Source of the DNA: Turbatrix aceti
Lineage: Eukaryota > Nematoda > Chromadorea > Rhabditida > Panagrolaimidae
DNA: 64,000 nucleotides
Reading direction: 5' to 3'
Assembly: GCA_963969345.1 (NCBI GenBank)
Contig: OZ017767.1
Coordinates: forward strand, 62,001 to 126,000
The notes beneath the pieces are model-generated. The model saw only the letters and a program-made list of their open reading frames with translations, searched no databases and was not told where the DNA came from. Made by a program: the position numbers and the translations under genes. Below are positions 33,467 to 50,962 of this stretch, one piece after another (positions within the stretch are counted from its first letter, which is position 1; each line of letters starts with the position of its first letter).

Positions 33467-34040
33467 AAAACGAACATCAAATGACCGAAAAGAAAAAGTT
33501 GAACGCTGGATTGCCGTATACTATATAAGTTACGTCGCTGTTTACGTCCGATTACACATTTCGTGCCAAGAAATTTTGCTCTATCGTACGCCTCTTTCTT
33601 TTGGAGTCGATTAATTGCGCGTTACATTATCGTTTTCGACGCTTATCAGTGCATTTTTAAGCTAATCGCTTGATTTCTGCGAATCATTTGCATTGCTGGG
33701 AACATGGTTAATTCATTTTGCCTGATGCACGAGGTCGTTTATAATTATGAGGCAGAATGTAGGATTTCTTCCCTCGTTGCGATGAAGTGCAATTTGTCTA
33801 GGTCATTTTTCGCCTATTGTTCATATTTATATTTTTTTTCGATTATGCACAACGTGTTGTGCAATTTTTAGCCAAATGCAAGCCAATTCCCAACCGGTTG
33901 CCATCCAAGTATGAATTTTGATATTTACAAAGCATAAAATGAATATTTACAATGCATAATGACCAGAATACTTTTTCTAAAATTCTTATTTCTACATTTT
34001 GTAAACTATTCAATATGATGCCAATGAATTATGGTTCTTA

Positions 34041-34270
34041 GCAGGCCGGACCGAAAAGCGGTGGCCCACTGATGCCCGAAACAAAATTATTTTTAACCGC
34101 GCAAAATCATTTTTATCAGATAGTATTATTTTCTAAATAAAATTAAGTTGTTGTTTTTGTACTTTTCATATACGTTTCTGTCAAAAAAACTGTGTTTTTG
34201 TGTGATTCAGTGGAAAAAATTAAATAGGGCAGGCTAACGCGGGCGCAAAACACCAGCCCGTTTTAGACCC
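34041..34270. mobile_element. Decayed copy of the CGGGCC-type hAT MITE
   Basis: This segment is diverged but colinear with 40632-40865: both run from GGCCGGACC through a similar AT-rich core (AGTATTATTT, AAATAAAGTTGT/AAATTAAGTTGT, TTTTTGTACTTTT) to CCCGTTTTAGACCC. The left tip is lost and no clear target-site duplication remains. Confidence 0.7.
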
Positions 34271-34380
34271 TTGTTATTAAGCGAAAAACTTAATTTGCTG
34301 TTTTTTTGGACGAAAAAAGATTTTTTTTTATTAAAACAAGGCGACCTGTAACTTTTTCCCGAAGAACTTTTAGGTTCTCC

Positions 34381-34416
34381 GCGTTGTAAAACGCGTTGTA
34401 AAACGCGTTGTAAAAC
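34381..34416. repeat. Tandem repeat, 12 bp x 3
   Basis: Three perfect copies of GCGTTGTAAAAC in a row. Confidence 0.95.
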
Positions 34417-34708
34417 TTAGCCCATTTTTCCGATGATTCAGAAGCGTTATAACACGTTTGTGTTGTGGTTCCGTAGGAGGCGTCGATGCGAACTTGAAGT
34501 AATGTTGTGAGTAAAGGGGTACACAAAAAAAGTTTATCCTTTGTAGAATTTGTCGCGCTATTGTTGTGGGAACGAAGTGATGTGTGTAAGTAAGAGTGAA
34601 TGTGATGCTGATGTGCAACGTTATTGTGAGTAATTCTTGTTGAGTAAAAAATTTTTTGAGAGGTGCAAGGGCCATAGGATAGAGTACGATTGTTTGGCGC
34701 ATGACGAT

Positions 34709-35026
34709 CAGGCATGACAAAAGTTGGATGCCGGCCCCGGTGGCCGCGGCCCCTTTTGCCTCCACAAACATATTTAAAAAAAATTTCGTAAAATTCACAA
34801 AATTATAAACAATTTTAATGATTTGTGTTTTTCAAAATGCTTTACATCTTTTTTCTGACCGTATTTTACATAAATTTTACTGCTTTTCAAAAAAAACTAA
34901 GTCAATGTTGCTAAAAAATTTATGATTTTTTTGTCAGAGGGCCACGGTGGACCGTAGGGGTCGGGGCCGAACGGCTAGCAGCCACGGGAGCCGAGGCCGA
35001 AAATTTTCGGCCTCCTGACATGCTTG
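34709..35026. mobile_element. hAT-like MITE with CARGCATG ends
   Basis: A 318-bp element flanked by perfect 8-bp duplications ATGACGAT (34701-34708 and 35027-35034). The ends are imperfect inverted repeats CAGGCATGAC and GACATGCTTG, followed inside by GC-rich subterminal parts (GGCCCCGGTGGCC; GGTCGGGGCCG). The core is AT-rich and non-coding. An 8-bp TSD and a CA(G/A)GC tip are compatible with hAT. Confidence 0.82.
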
Positions 35027-36538
35027 ATGACGATTAGTATACTTTTTAGGGGAGAGGGGAAGGGCTGACTATTCTGATCGATATGTGCCTAGGAAGTTTG
35101 CTCCAGTAGGATGAAAATTTTGTACCATAAATTTAAAAGCAGCTTTTTAACAAATATAAATGTTTTACCAATTGTTTATTTTTTCAAAAATAATTCATGT
35201 GCTGTCTGACAAAAAAAGTATGGCAATTTTTTTTTCAATTGCCGTCGTGTTTGTATAAAAACCATTATTTAAAAAAAATTCAAAATTCAGAAAGCAAATA
35301 AAAAATATTTATATTGACACCTGTCGTTGATACACTACAACGATGTTGTTTTGCGACCGGCTCCTCCTGAAGGGAGAGATACGGGGAGTTCATGCTCACT
35401 ACTCGCTCAGCTCAGCTGTTGCCGGCTCAGAGGGCATCCGTAACAAGCCTTCGAGGTGCTAGCTGTCTTGTCCGGTCTGACATGAGTTTCTTTCAAATCG
35501 ACTCGAAAACCAAGTCAAGCAATAGCGAGCGCAGCCAGCGAGAGCGAAGGAGAAAAAACACACACAGGTCCTGCCCCGCTGCCCCTTTTTCCCTGCCACA
35601 GACAACCACGCCGGACTGCTTTCGTGTGCTTTTTCTTTTTTTTTCTGCTCGACTCACTTTCCTCCTGCTTTTGGCCGGCTTGTTGATGATAGCAGAGTGC
35701 CAAACAATCTTTGTCGTGTTTGAGCACGACTTATTTTTTTTGCGACAACAATTTTTAGCTGAAGCCATAGTACTCGTTGGAGAAGGGATTGCTGGATTCT
35801 GTTTCGATTTCTCAAAACTCTGCCTCGTTACTGGGCTCCTTTTGGAACATTCAAATAGCTTCTGACGAAGCGGAAGGATGTCTGGCGTGATTACGCTTTA
35901 TTCTTATCTTACTCCGCTCTTTACATTTTTTTGCCATCCATCCTCTTTTTTCTCTCTCGTTGACGCTGGCGACGGGATGGCGTTGATGGCGATGGTGCGT
36001 GCTGGTCGTCTTCTCCGGTCTTGCCGAGCAGTAGCATCTGCAAAGAAGATAACAGAAGAAAGACAAGAAGACATGGCATATTTTTTATGACTGTTTGTAC
36101 CACAATATACATATGTAGATCGGACTGTCTGAAAAATCGTTTTTTTTTGTTGATCGAAACCATTGACATTTGAAGTCAAAAAAATACCATGATTGTAAAA
36201 AATATAGTAAAATAAAGTTTTTTTGACTTTTCAAAAACAGTTTGACTTCATTTATTGTTGTCAACGGACAAAAAAAATTTAAAAAAAGTTTTACTTGATT
36301 CAGTTTTTTCTTTCTATGCTTTTTTTTAACTTTGAGTGAAGTTGCGTAAACCGAGTTCAGTTTTTGCTTGGTCTGTTACCTTTCGCTGTTTTTTCACTTC
36401 GATGCATATTATTTAACCTAATTTTCGACGAGGTTGTTTGTCAAAACTTGTTTTTCTGCACTACCTGTCAGTCAGTAGCAACCAACTAGCCAGAAGGTTT
36501 ATTTTGCACGTTGTTCTGATCGTCATCATTTGAACTCA

Positions 36539-37152
36539 CAAGGAAAGTGTCGGGGTTCATTTTGGAATTTCTTCACGAAACTTTGCCAAAAGTTTGATTT
36601 TGCTATGAAAAGTTTATACTGAAAAATTCAGTTGCACCGCTCATGATCTGACAGAGTTACGGTAGTCGAAAATCACGTTTTTACCATTTTTGACGATTTT
36701 TGGCACGTTCTAGCTAACAAACTACGGCATTTTCAGAACCAAGTGGTGTATCACTCGACGTATTTTTTTATGGAGAATCAGTTAAAAATATAATAATGTA
36801 GGGTTGTGACCTTGAAAAATGCCGAAACCAATGTTGGCATTGTGACCTCTTTTCAAATGCAAATTTCGGCATTTTTTAAGGTGGCAAACCTAAATTTTTA
36901 TATTTTTATCTGATTCTCCATGCAAAACTACGTCGATTGATGCACACCCTGATTTTGAAAATAACGTTGTTTGTTAGCTAGAACGTGCCAAAAATCGTCA
37001 AAAATGGCAAAAACGTGATTTTCGACTACCGTAACTCTGTCAGATCATGAGCGGTGCAACTGAATTTTTCAGTATAAACTTCTCATAGTAAAATCAAACT
37101 TTTGGCAAAGTTTCGTGAAGAAATTCCAAAATGAACCCTGACACTTTCCTTG
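36539..37152. mobile_element. Large foldback (palindromic) element
   Basis: Two arms of roughly 290 bp read as reverse complements of each other with few mismatches, from CAAGGAAAGTGTCGGGGTTC at the left to its complement at the right, around a short imperfectly paired centre near 36840. The element is flanked by TCA on both sides (36536-36538 and 37153-37155), a possible 3-bp duplication. There is no coding sequence. It would form a long hairpin when transcribed and could be a source of small RNAs. Confidence 0.85.
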
Positions 37153-37295
37153 TCAGGTATAGAAGTGTTTTTGCGGTTAGAAAATCGAAGAACCATTTTT
37201 CGGCTTGTTGTAATTATAAATATGGCGGTATCAGGTTTTGCATATATGATTTGACAATTTTATGCCCTCCCTGTGACGACCAGACATGAAAACGA

Positions 37296-37380
37296 GCCTA
37301 ATTTTTAGGCCCAGGCACGGGACGCCCCGGCCCGTCGAAAGCCCGGGCTTGGGCCGGGCCGGGCCGGGCACGGCTACAGT
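37296..37380. repeat. GC-rich CGGGC low-complexity patch
   Basis: A short block dominated by GGGCC/CCCGG words (for example GGGCCGGGCCGGGCCGGGC), sharply different from the AT-rich flanks. It resembles the tips of the CGGGCC-type MITE but no complete element can be delimited. Confidence 0.5.
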
Positions 37381-39218
37381 TACAGCATTCGAAGAGGCAA
37401 AGGTGATATAGCAACAATTTCTCAAGCCCGCAATGCTTTTTAAGTGAATTAGAGCGGGCATGGCAAAGTGTAGATAATAATCACGCCTTGTAACCCACAT
37501 TCTGCCCTTTGCTTATTACCCATTGCCCTGGCTTTGCTACTGCCTTGCTTATAGTAAGCATATCGTCAATTAACTTGGCACACACTAATACGCTTTTTTC
37601 TCTATTTTCCACGGCTTTATACCATTCCCCTTTGTCTTTTCTTGGTTTCTGTGTCAGTGCAACAAAAATGAAATGCCCCAAGTTTTACTCCTGATCAAAG
37701 TATGGTACGTCGTATAGTACAAAGTCTCTTCAGTGAGTTTTAGGCTTTTTGAGTCATGAACAGTCGGCTTGGTGTCATCATCGAAGAATATTCCGGCGTT
37801 TTGCGGCAATATATTCTAAAGTCGTTCCTCGTTTTGCTTTTTTGTCCTTTTTTTGTGGTTTCTATTCTATTTTTTTCTTTTCTCAGTTGCGCGTCAGTCA
37901 TGCCCGCTTTAACACACGTTTTTGCACGCACCAAGACTTTTACAGCGACTAGCTAGCTAGCTAGACGACGGAGAAAAGTGGAAAGGGTCGAGTCTGATGT
38001 GAGCTTGGCACTTATTTTTTGCGCTTTCTACCATTTTATATGGAAAAAGTAGTAGTTGTGGCAACGGATTAACTTTAAATTTATTTCAAACTGTTTTTTT
38101 ATATTTCATTGCGGAGTGTCTAGACTGTACTTTGACGCGACGAAAGAACTATGTTATCACGATTTTTGCTGGTACGAGCGCGTTTGTGTGCTTTTTCGAT
38201 AGATTTAGTTTTGTCATAAGTATTACTAAATTTGACCAAAATTCTACGGTATGCCGATTCCATATTTAGTGAGATACCAAATTTAGTTATCAGTGTCCAA
38301 GATGCCTTTTTTCCGAAACTTTGAGGTTGTTTATTTTTGTCACTTTGAGTCTTCGTTTATTCGATCTTTGGCTGCTGTTTATGAAGCAAAGTTTTTTTTC
38401 TGCCTAATGACGATCTTTTTCTTTGACATTACTGGCCTTTTTGTTTTGAACATTTCGATATTGCATTTACTTTTTTTGCACTCTGGTTCACTGTTTTTGT
38501 AGCATCGATTAAAAAACATATTTAATTTGCTGTAAAAAATTAGGAGTAAATTTGAAACTTCTACCCGAATTATGCAGCCAGACAGACAAAATAACAGGCA
38601 AAGCCCCCTTCTTCATGACTCTGACAGGAGAGAGCCCCCTCCCACGACAATAATCTTCATCCGCTTTCACAACCAGTATACAGAAGCTAAGCGAAGAAAA
38701 TGGGAAAAGCTCACAAGAGCAAGAGCAAGCTCTGGAGGCCTTCGTGCGAGCATGGCACTACTCTATGCAAGCATCACGCATACGGGGACTACAACGTTCA
38801 ACATAGCATGACTTTTTTTGGAGCAATGAGGAGGGGAGGGATAAAACAACCAGCCCTTCTCTGCTAAGAGCGTTGCCTGGCGCCGTTGGCACGTGTAAAG
38901 AAACTTTCCTACTATTTATGCGCGTCCACTTTTTTCCTTGACATTAAACTTTTCCTTGTATCGCATTCCTTGTATTTCTTGTAGGTCATTGACATGGATA
39001 CTATCATAAATACAAAATAATGGTGGAGCTTTCCATATTTTCAATATTTTTCACCGGGTCATGATTATTTAGATGAACTTTTTTGGATGTTATCTGAACA
39101 TTCTAAATCTAACAAAAAAAATCAAAAAAGAATAAAAAATTTTTTTATAGTTTTTCTAAATTTATGAGAGCAATAATTAGGACATGAATAAGCTTCCAAT
39201 TGGCTCGGTTACTTTTTC

Positions 39219-39222
<4 letters not shown>

Positions 39223-39308
<86 letters not shown>
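39223..39308. repeat. (AC)43 microsatellite
   Basis: An uninterrupted AC tract of about 86 bp, followed after one GC by a few more AC units. Reading frames through it are artefacts. Confidence 0.98.
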
Positions 39309-39315
<7 letters not shown>

Positions 39316-40625
39316 CATGAGCGTACGAGACTCTCATACGTGTCCCATCCTGGCTCTGTGGCCAGCTGGCTGCTCCTTGCAGCTGGCTAGTTGACTGCAG
39401 AGCAATGTGTCATGCATGTTGTTGGCTTGCTTTCTCTCGTATAATTTTTATCTCTCTCACTCTCGTTTCCGTGCTCTTAAAATAAAATGTATAAAAAATA
39501 TGGCAAGGAAGAAGAAAAATATAATTGATGCTACTACATGCATCGCAGCTCTTTATTTCTTTCCTCTTGCATTTATGCATTGTCTAGCGCAACACAACTA
39601 CGGATGATGTCGTTGATGTTTCAGTTGTTATCATCAGATTGCATTGAAAAATGCTAACATCATTTATATTTTTCAAATTTTTTGTTTCGCGTGCATGACT
39701 ACCATTGTGCGTTCGTGAAAGAAAAGCATGCATGGCATGATGCTGTGTCTTTTATTCTTTTCTTTTTTGGCGTACTTTTTTAATTGGCATCCATTTATGA
39801 CAGGAATTAACGCCTGCCGCATGTCATACACACGACACCAGACAACAGCGATACCGACAAACTAATAGCTTCATGATGTGAAGTATGAACGTGATGCAAA
39901 AAATGTTCACAGGGGTGACAAATACTTGGGCTGGATTATGTAGGGCGGAAAACAGACCATACTGATGATGTAACGAATTCCCCGGTCCTATACTTGGAGT
40001 AATTGCTGTCTTGGTTTGTTTGAATCAGTCGGATTCTAACTTGGAATTTCTGAGATACTGTGCAAATAGAAGCTGACTGCGAGGGTGGCACTTCAGAATA
40101 TTTTTTCTAGGGTAATTTTTTTTTCAACTTTTAAAAAATTAAAAATATTTTTATTCGTTGGCAGAGTGCTTTTCTATATTTGATCTTACAAACTATTCAA
40201 GTTTTTTTATACCATCAAAGTACCACTCATTGTGGTTAGCCTGCTAACAAAGGAAATAAAAGAGTTTTGAAGTTTTGAGAGGATAGGGCGGCATGCAACC
40301 CTTTTTGACCCTCTTCACTACTACTACTGCTGCTGTTACCGAATCGATGACGCATACAACAATTATAAAAGTCGGAGCCAAGGGCACATAAACTTTTAGC
40401 GTTTTAGAAACTTTTAAAGGAAAAATGGGCATGTAGTGAGTCTGGCTTTGGGAACGAGTTTAATTTTTGGTGTTTAAACAGTGTGAAACATCGGTGTAAA
40501 AATCCAGCAATTGTACGTCCAGTTGTTCTTTCAGGAAAAACTTTTATTTTTAAATATCTTTAAGATTTACATTTTGTGTATTTTATTGTTTGCAGTTTCT
40601 ACTTTTTCTTGATTTTTGTTAGCAC

Positions 40626-40867
40626 CAGTGACTAAAACGGGCCGGACCAAAATCCGTCGGCCCGTCTTGGCCCGAAACAAGAATATGTTTGAAAAACAAA
40701 CGCGCTAAATCACTTTTTTTGTGAAAACAATTAGTATTATTTCCTAGAAAAAATAAAGTTGTCTCTTTTTTGCACTTTTATATAAGTTTTTGTAAAACAA
40801 CTGTGTCATTGAAAAAAATGAAATTAAGCGGGCCAATGCGGGCTCGCCCGGCCCGTTTTAGACCCTA
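40626..40867. mobile_element. hAT-like MITE with CTAAAACGGGCCGG ends
   Basis: A 242-bp element with perfect 8-bp duplications GTTAGCAC at 40618-40625 and 40868-40875. Tips are CAGTGACTAAAACGGGCCGG at the left and, read as complement, TAGGGTCTAAAACGGGCCGG at the right, that is a hAT-like YAGKG tip and a perfect 14-bp inner inverted repeat. The core is AT-rich. A decayed relative lies at 34041-34270. Confidence 0.9.
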
Positions 40868-43800
40868 GTTAGCACTTGATTCAAATTTCTCTTTACATTT
40901 GCAACACTTTCGCAGAAAAGTAGGTAGCCTTATACTTAGTGTTATATTTAGCAGTAGACGATGTGCCAGAAGGAGGAGTGAAAAAAAAGGGGGTCTCAGC
41001 TCAGGGACTCGAGGAGATGCCTGGTAATTTGTGAGACTGATTCAGCATGCTAAATTAGAAGGTACTTACTTATATTGTCACGTCAAATGACCTTTTTGAA
41101 AAGTTGTTGGCTGTGAGTGGTGTTACTTCATTATTAAGAAGTTTAATTTCTGTTTTAAAGAAAACATAATTTTTTTATTCTTGTACCTGAAAAGTATGGG
41201 GGCATGAAGCTCGAAGTCGAGCGACCAGAATTCTATTATAACATTACGGTTTTTCGACCCAAGTCATGTTACCATCACATCGTTTTTGTACATTTTGCAT
41301 TTTTCTGCTCTGTCTGAACTACTGGTACCCAGCTGCGTTCTGTCCTTGCCTCATCCATTTACGTCTTCTGCATGCCGAACCAGTCCGTGCTTGTAGGCAA
41401 CTAAAATGTGTGACTGCAGCCAGGGCGACGTGGTTTTCTTGAAACTATGGTTACTAAAAAATTGTAGTGTAGGATTTCTTGGTTTTGGTTTCGTCTTGTT
41501 ATGAGCTGATAGCTATAGTAAGAATGGATTAATTAAAAAAACACTTTTTACAGTTTTTGGTTTTCGGATGAAATTAATATTTTAAAGCACGATTTTATTT
41601 TTCAATTAGTTTGCGCTAACGATATTTCTTTGTTGAGCCGTTGAATAATAAAGGGGACAAACTCTCAGCATCTTTGCGCTTTGATTGGGTTTTTGCAAAA
41701 AAAGCTTTTGGGTTGAAACGCCGCGAGGACAAAACAACATCTTACTCCACCCCCTACTCTCTGCAAATATTTGATACCATTGTGCCGGCCGCTGCTACTT
41801 GCTCTTCTGTTCTCACACTTGCTTACCCGTTTTATCCTTCTACATGCTCGTACTTACCCGTTTTCTTTTTTTTTCTGTGCCAAAAAAATCTATCAGAATG
41901 CATTTGAACGCTGTCTCGCTTTCTTTATTTGGATGCCATCAATCAAATGGATACATACGCGTGTGTGGCAACTATAACGTTGTTCAGTGATTGTGCTGCC
42001 TTGGCTTCGAGTTACCTTTTCACTATGCCACGTTTTTTACTGCTTGACTGTGCTAAATAAAAACTGCTTGTTTTCCGTTTTTTTTCGCACATTTTTGAAC
42101 TTGACAGAAAAAATATTTTTAAACAAAAAAGTTTTCTTTTCCTTAGCGTCACAAAAGGACCAACGAGAGCCTGTGTAATACATAACAGCACAGAACACTG
42201 TATTTGCCTCCCTGCAGCGGCATATGCCTCCTGTTTCCCTGTCACGTCCCCGCGCCTGATGAAAAGAAATTTCTTCTTGCGTCATTGCACGTCATGAAGT
42301 TTTTTTCTACGTTTCTGTTGGCTACAGTGCGCGAATCGGCTTGCTTTCTTGCCGGCTGGCGCCGACTGCTCTGGACAGCGGCTTTGCACGCATTTGCATA
42401 TACGAGAGAGATATGTGTAATGTTTTCTATGTATAAACATAAGCTTGGTATGTTTTCAGTGTTTTTTCTGTCATTGTTGTGGCATAACGCTGGAAGTATT
42501 CACATAGACGGAACCAAAATTTTTTATAATATAGAAAAATATTGCTCTAGACATGAGTGGAAAAAAAGGAAGCTAATTATGTATGAGTTTTGTGTTTGAA
42601 AGCTGGTGAACTGATTGTGGATACTCGTTTGAATTTGAGCGATTGTACTTTTGTTGAATCGAAAGCACGTGTGACATAACGGATTAGTTGATTATACATA
42701 CATAATACTTATTTTTGTCAAATAATAATAGTTGTTTTTTGGTCTTTGTTTGAAGATTTCCTAGTTTTGTAACACAGCCACCATCACGGACGGCACTTAC
42801 TTCGTTTTTTTTAGGATGACTAAAAAAGTCAAAAGCAATATATACAAACTGAGGAAAAAACAACTGTTCATCTTCTGACATGTCTTTTGTTTTGATTACA
42901 TTTAGTTAGCTCGTGGTGGTGGGGGAGGAAATGTTTAGACTGTTTTGCGTGTGTATTATTTTACTTCTTTCCCCTTTTCTGTGCTCTACACAAATTTATA
43001 TCTTTGTTATCTCTACCACACATTAGTCGCTTTCTAATGTTGGTATTATTGATTATGAAGAGTTGAGCGATTATCGGGTTACTTTGGAAGGGGATTTTGT
43101 ACCTTTCGCTCCTTCTTTAGTACCAGAAAGGAATAAGTGAGAGCTGGGCTCAGTTTTTGTTCAATATGTTGTTGTTGATGGATTTTTTTTGACCAGACAA
43201 TGAGTTCTGACAATTTTTTTTACAAAACAATTGCGCTAATTTTTTATCTTTTGGGGACGCGTCCCGTAATGTTTTATGAACGTAGGTTTAAAAAATGAAT
43301 TTATACCGGCAGAAACAAAAACTACTTTTGTTGTTAAAAATGCGGGGGGTAAAAGTCAAAAGAACAATAAAAATAATGTTTTATTTGTTTTGGTTGTATA
43401 CTGTTTTAATGTTGTTTTTCCTGTCAGAGAAAAATTTGTGAAAGATAAATGTACAGTCCGATGTTCCGTCACCGTGCCACAATATTTTTTTTAATACGTT
43501 TTTTTTGGCGCGACATGGCTTTCTTACTATTGTTCTTTATCCCGCCTACCTTATCATCCCTTATCACGTGACGCTTGTTTATTGGACAAAAATATAATTT
43601 GCATGGATTTTGTTTTACTGAGGAAAGTTATTAAAAAATGACCGTGTGTATGTATATAAAAATGTATGCGTGTTTGCTGGTTACAATAAATTTATTTACG
43701 GACCTTGTATATAATTTCCGGTGCCTGTTTTTAGAGTGTATATAATATACAGAAGAATTGGTCGAAAAAAACAAAAAAACGCCGGTGGTACGCTTGTGCG

Positions 43801-44434
43801 TGTGTGTCTTGTCAAAATCCCGTGTCAAAAAAATCAGAAAAAAATTGAGAAAAATTTGTCGGATTTCTTCTATTTCTATACTTGTCCAAAGGCACACGCA
43901 TAAAAAATAAGAAAATTATATTAATTTTTTAATCTGTCTACTATCCTCAGCACAGTTACTGTTTATTATATATTTTTTTGTATCTTGGGCAAAAAAAAAA
44001 TAATAATTGCTCTTTAATTGGTGTTCAGACACACACAATTGTACCATACCTCCATACACACAAACACATATGTTGATTATTTTTTCCGGCTGCTACTTGT
44101 CGTCGACGTCGGACGCTTCATTGTTTGGTTGTAGAAAAAATTGTAAAAAATAATAACAATATCATTTTGACCATTTGTTGCCGTCCTAATCAAGCGCAAG
44201 TAGAATGATTGCGTGAACGAAAAATTCAAGTGCTGCTATGCTACGCCTGTTAGTGAAGTATCATTCTTACTCACTACTAGTATTATCCCTCTCCTGCCTG
44301 GATCAATAATACAAGACCAGCAGTCTAGAACAAGCTCATCACAACTCGCTTCTGTCTGTCACTGCGTGTTGTCCGAACAATATTTTTTCACACTATTTTA
44401 TTTTTTACATTTTATTACTTACCAATAATCAATA

Positions 44435-50292
<5,858 letters not shown>

Positions 50293-50962
50293 TGATCATG
50301 AACAGGAATTTTTTAATACTAATACCTCATTGTTATCTCATCCCGCCAGTTCATTTCACCTTTAGTATTTTTTCATTTTTTTCATCAACCCGACAAACGC
50401 GAGGTAGATACTTGCGAACACGATCGATCTACACGAGGAAGCATTCCAATCCTTGAAATAATTTTTTCAAAGCTTGAAACATAGTCCATTTTTTCACAAC
50501 ATCCATCTCAAGTCAAAAAAACGAGTTATTGCGTAATAAATCTTATTGAATTTTGAACTTTTTGTAGAAACAGTTTGTGTTCTTTTAAGTTTTGCACAAA
50601 TTTTTGCCGATTTTTTTAATATCAATAAAAAGTCACTCCGCCAATAAAATATATAGTTGTGAAATAATAACTTATTTTTATTTCGTTAGAACATGGTTTT
50701 GATACTTTTTTATGCAAAAAAACCTTTTTTTCTGCTTATTTTTTCCATCTTCTATCCTAATTTTTGTTGTTCAACATGAGGAGATACTATCACACAGCAT
50801 TTGCTTATGATTTTGTACGATGTTATCTTTCACACATTGAATTATTCATTAACATACTCAATAAATCATTGTCTAATGATGCGAAAACAAATACAAATTA
50901 GGATTTTGGTTAATTGAAACACGTTTTACAAAAAGTAATGTTTTGAGACTTCAAAAATTTGC
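50293..50962. other. pkc-1 3' flank and ABCG promoter region
   Basis: 670 bp, AT-rich, with several AATAAA or ATAAAA-type signals (for example near 50535 and 50625). No gene supported. Confidence 0.5.

Larger units (their letters stand above)
33467..44434. other. 11-kb gene-poor region upstream of pkc-1
   Basis: No gene is supported in this stretch. It holds the mobile elements listed separately, a 12-bp tandem repeat, a long (CA)n tract, a GC-rich low-complexity patch (37296-37380) and a more GC-rich stretch at 35340-36060 with overlapping frames on both strands. The part close to 44434 must contain the pkc-1 promoter. Non-coding first exons or distal enhancers of pkc-1 could lie here but cannot be seen. 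The unattributed rest is AT-rich and looks unconstrained. Confidence 0.55.

Noticed and set aside
35392..35865. 157-codon plus-strand frame in the gene desert
   Set aside because: Overlaps equally plausible minus-strand frames in a more GC-rich patch; no domain, no splice-supported extension.
39184..39394. Frames through the (CA)n tract
   Set aside because: Threonine-histidine repeats are the automatic translation of a dinucleotide microsatellite.
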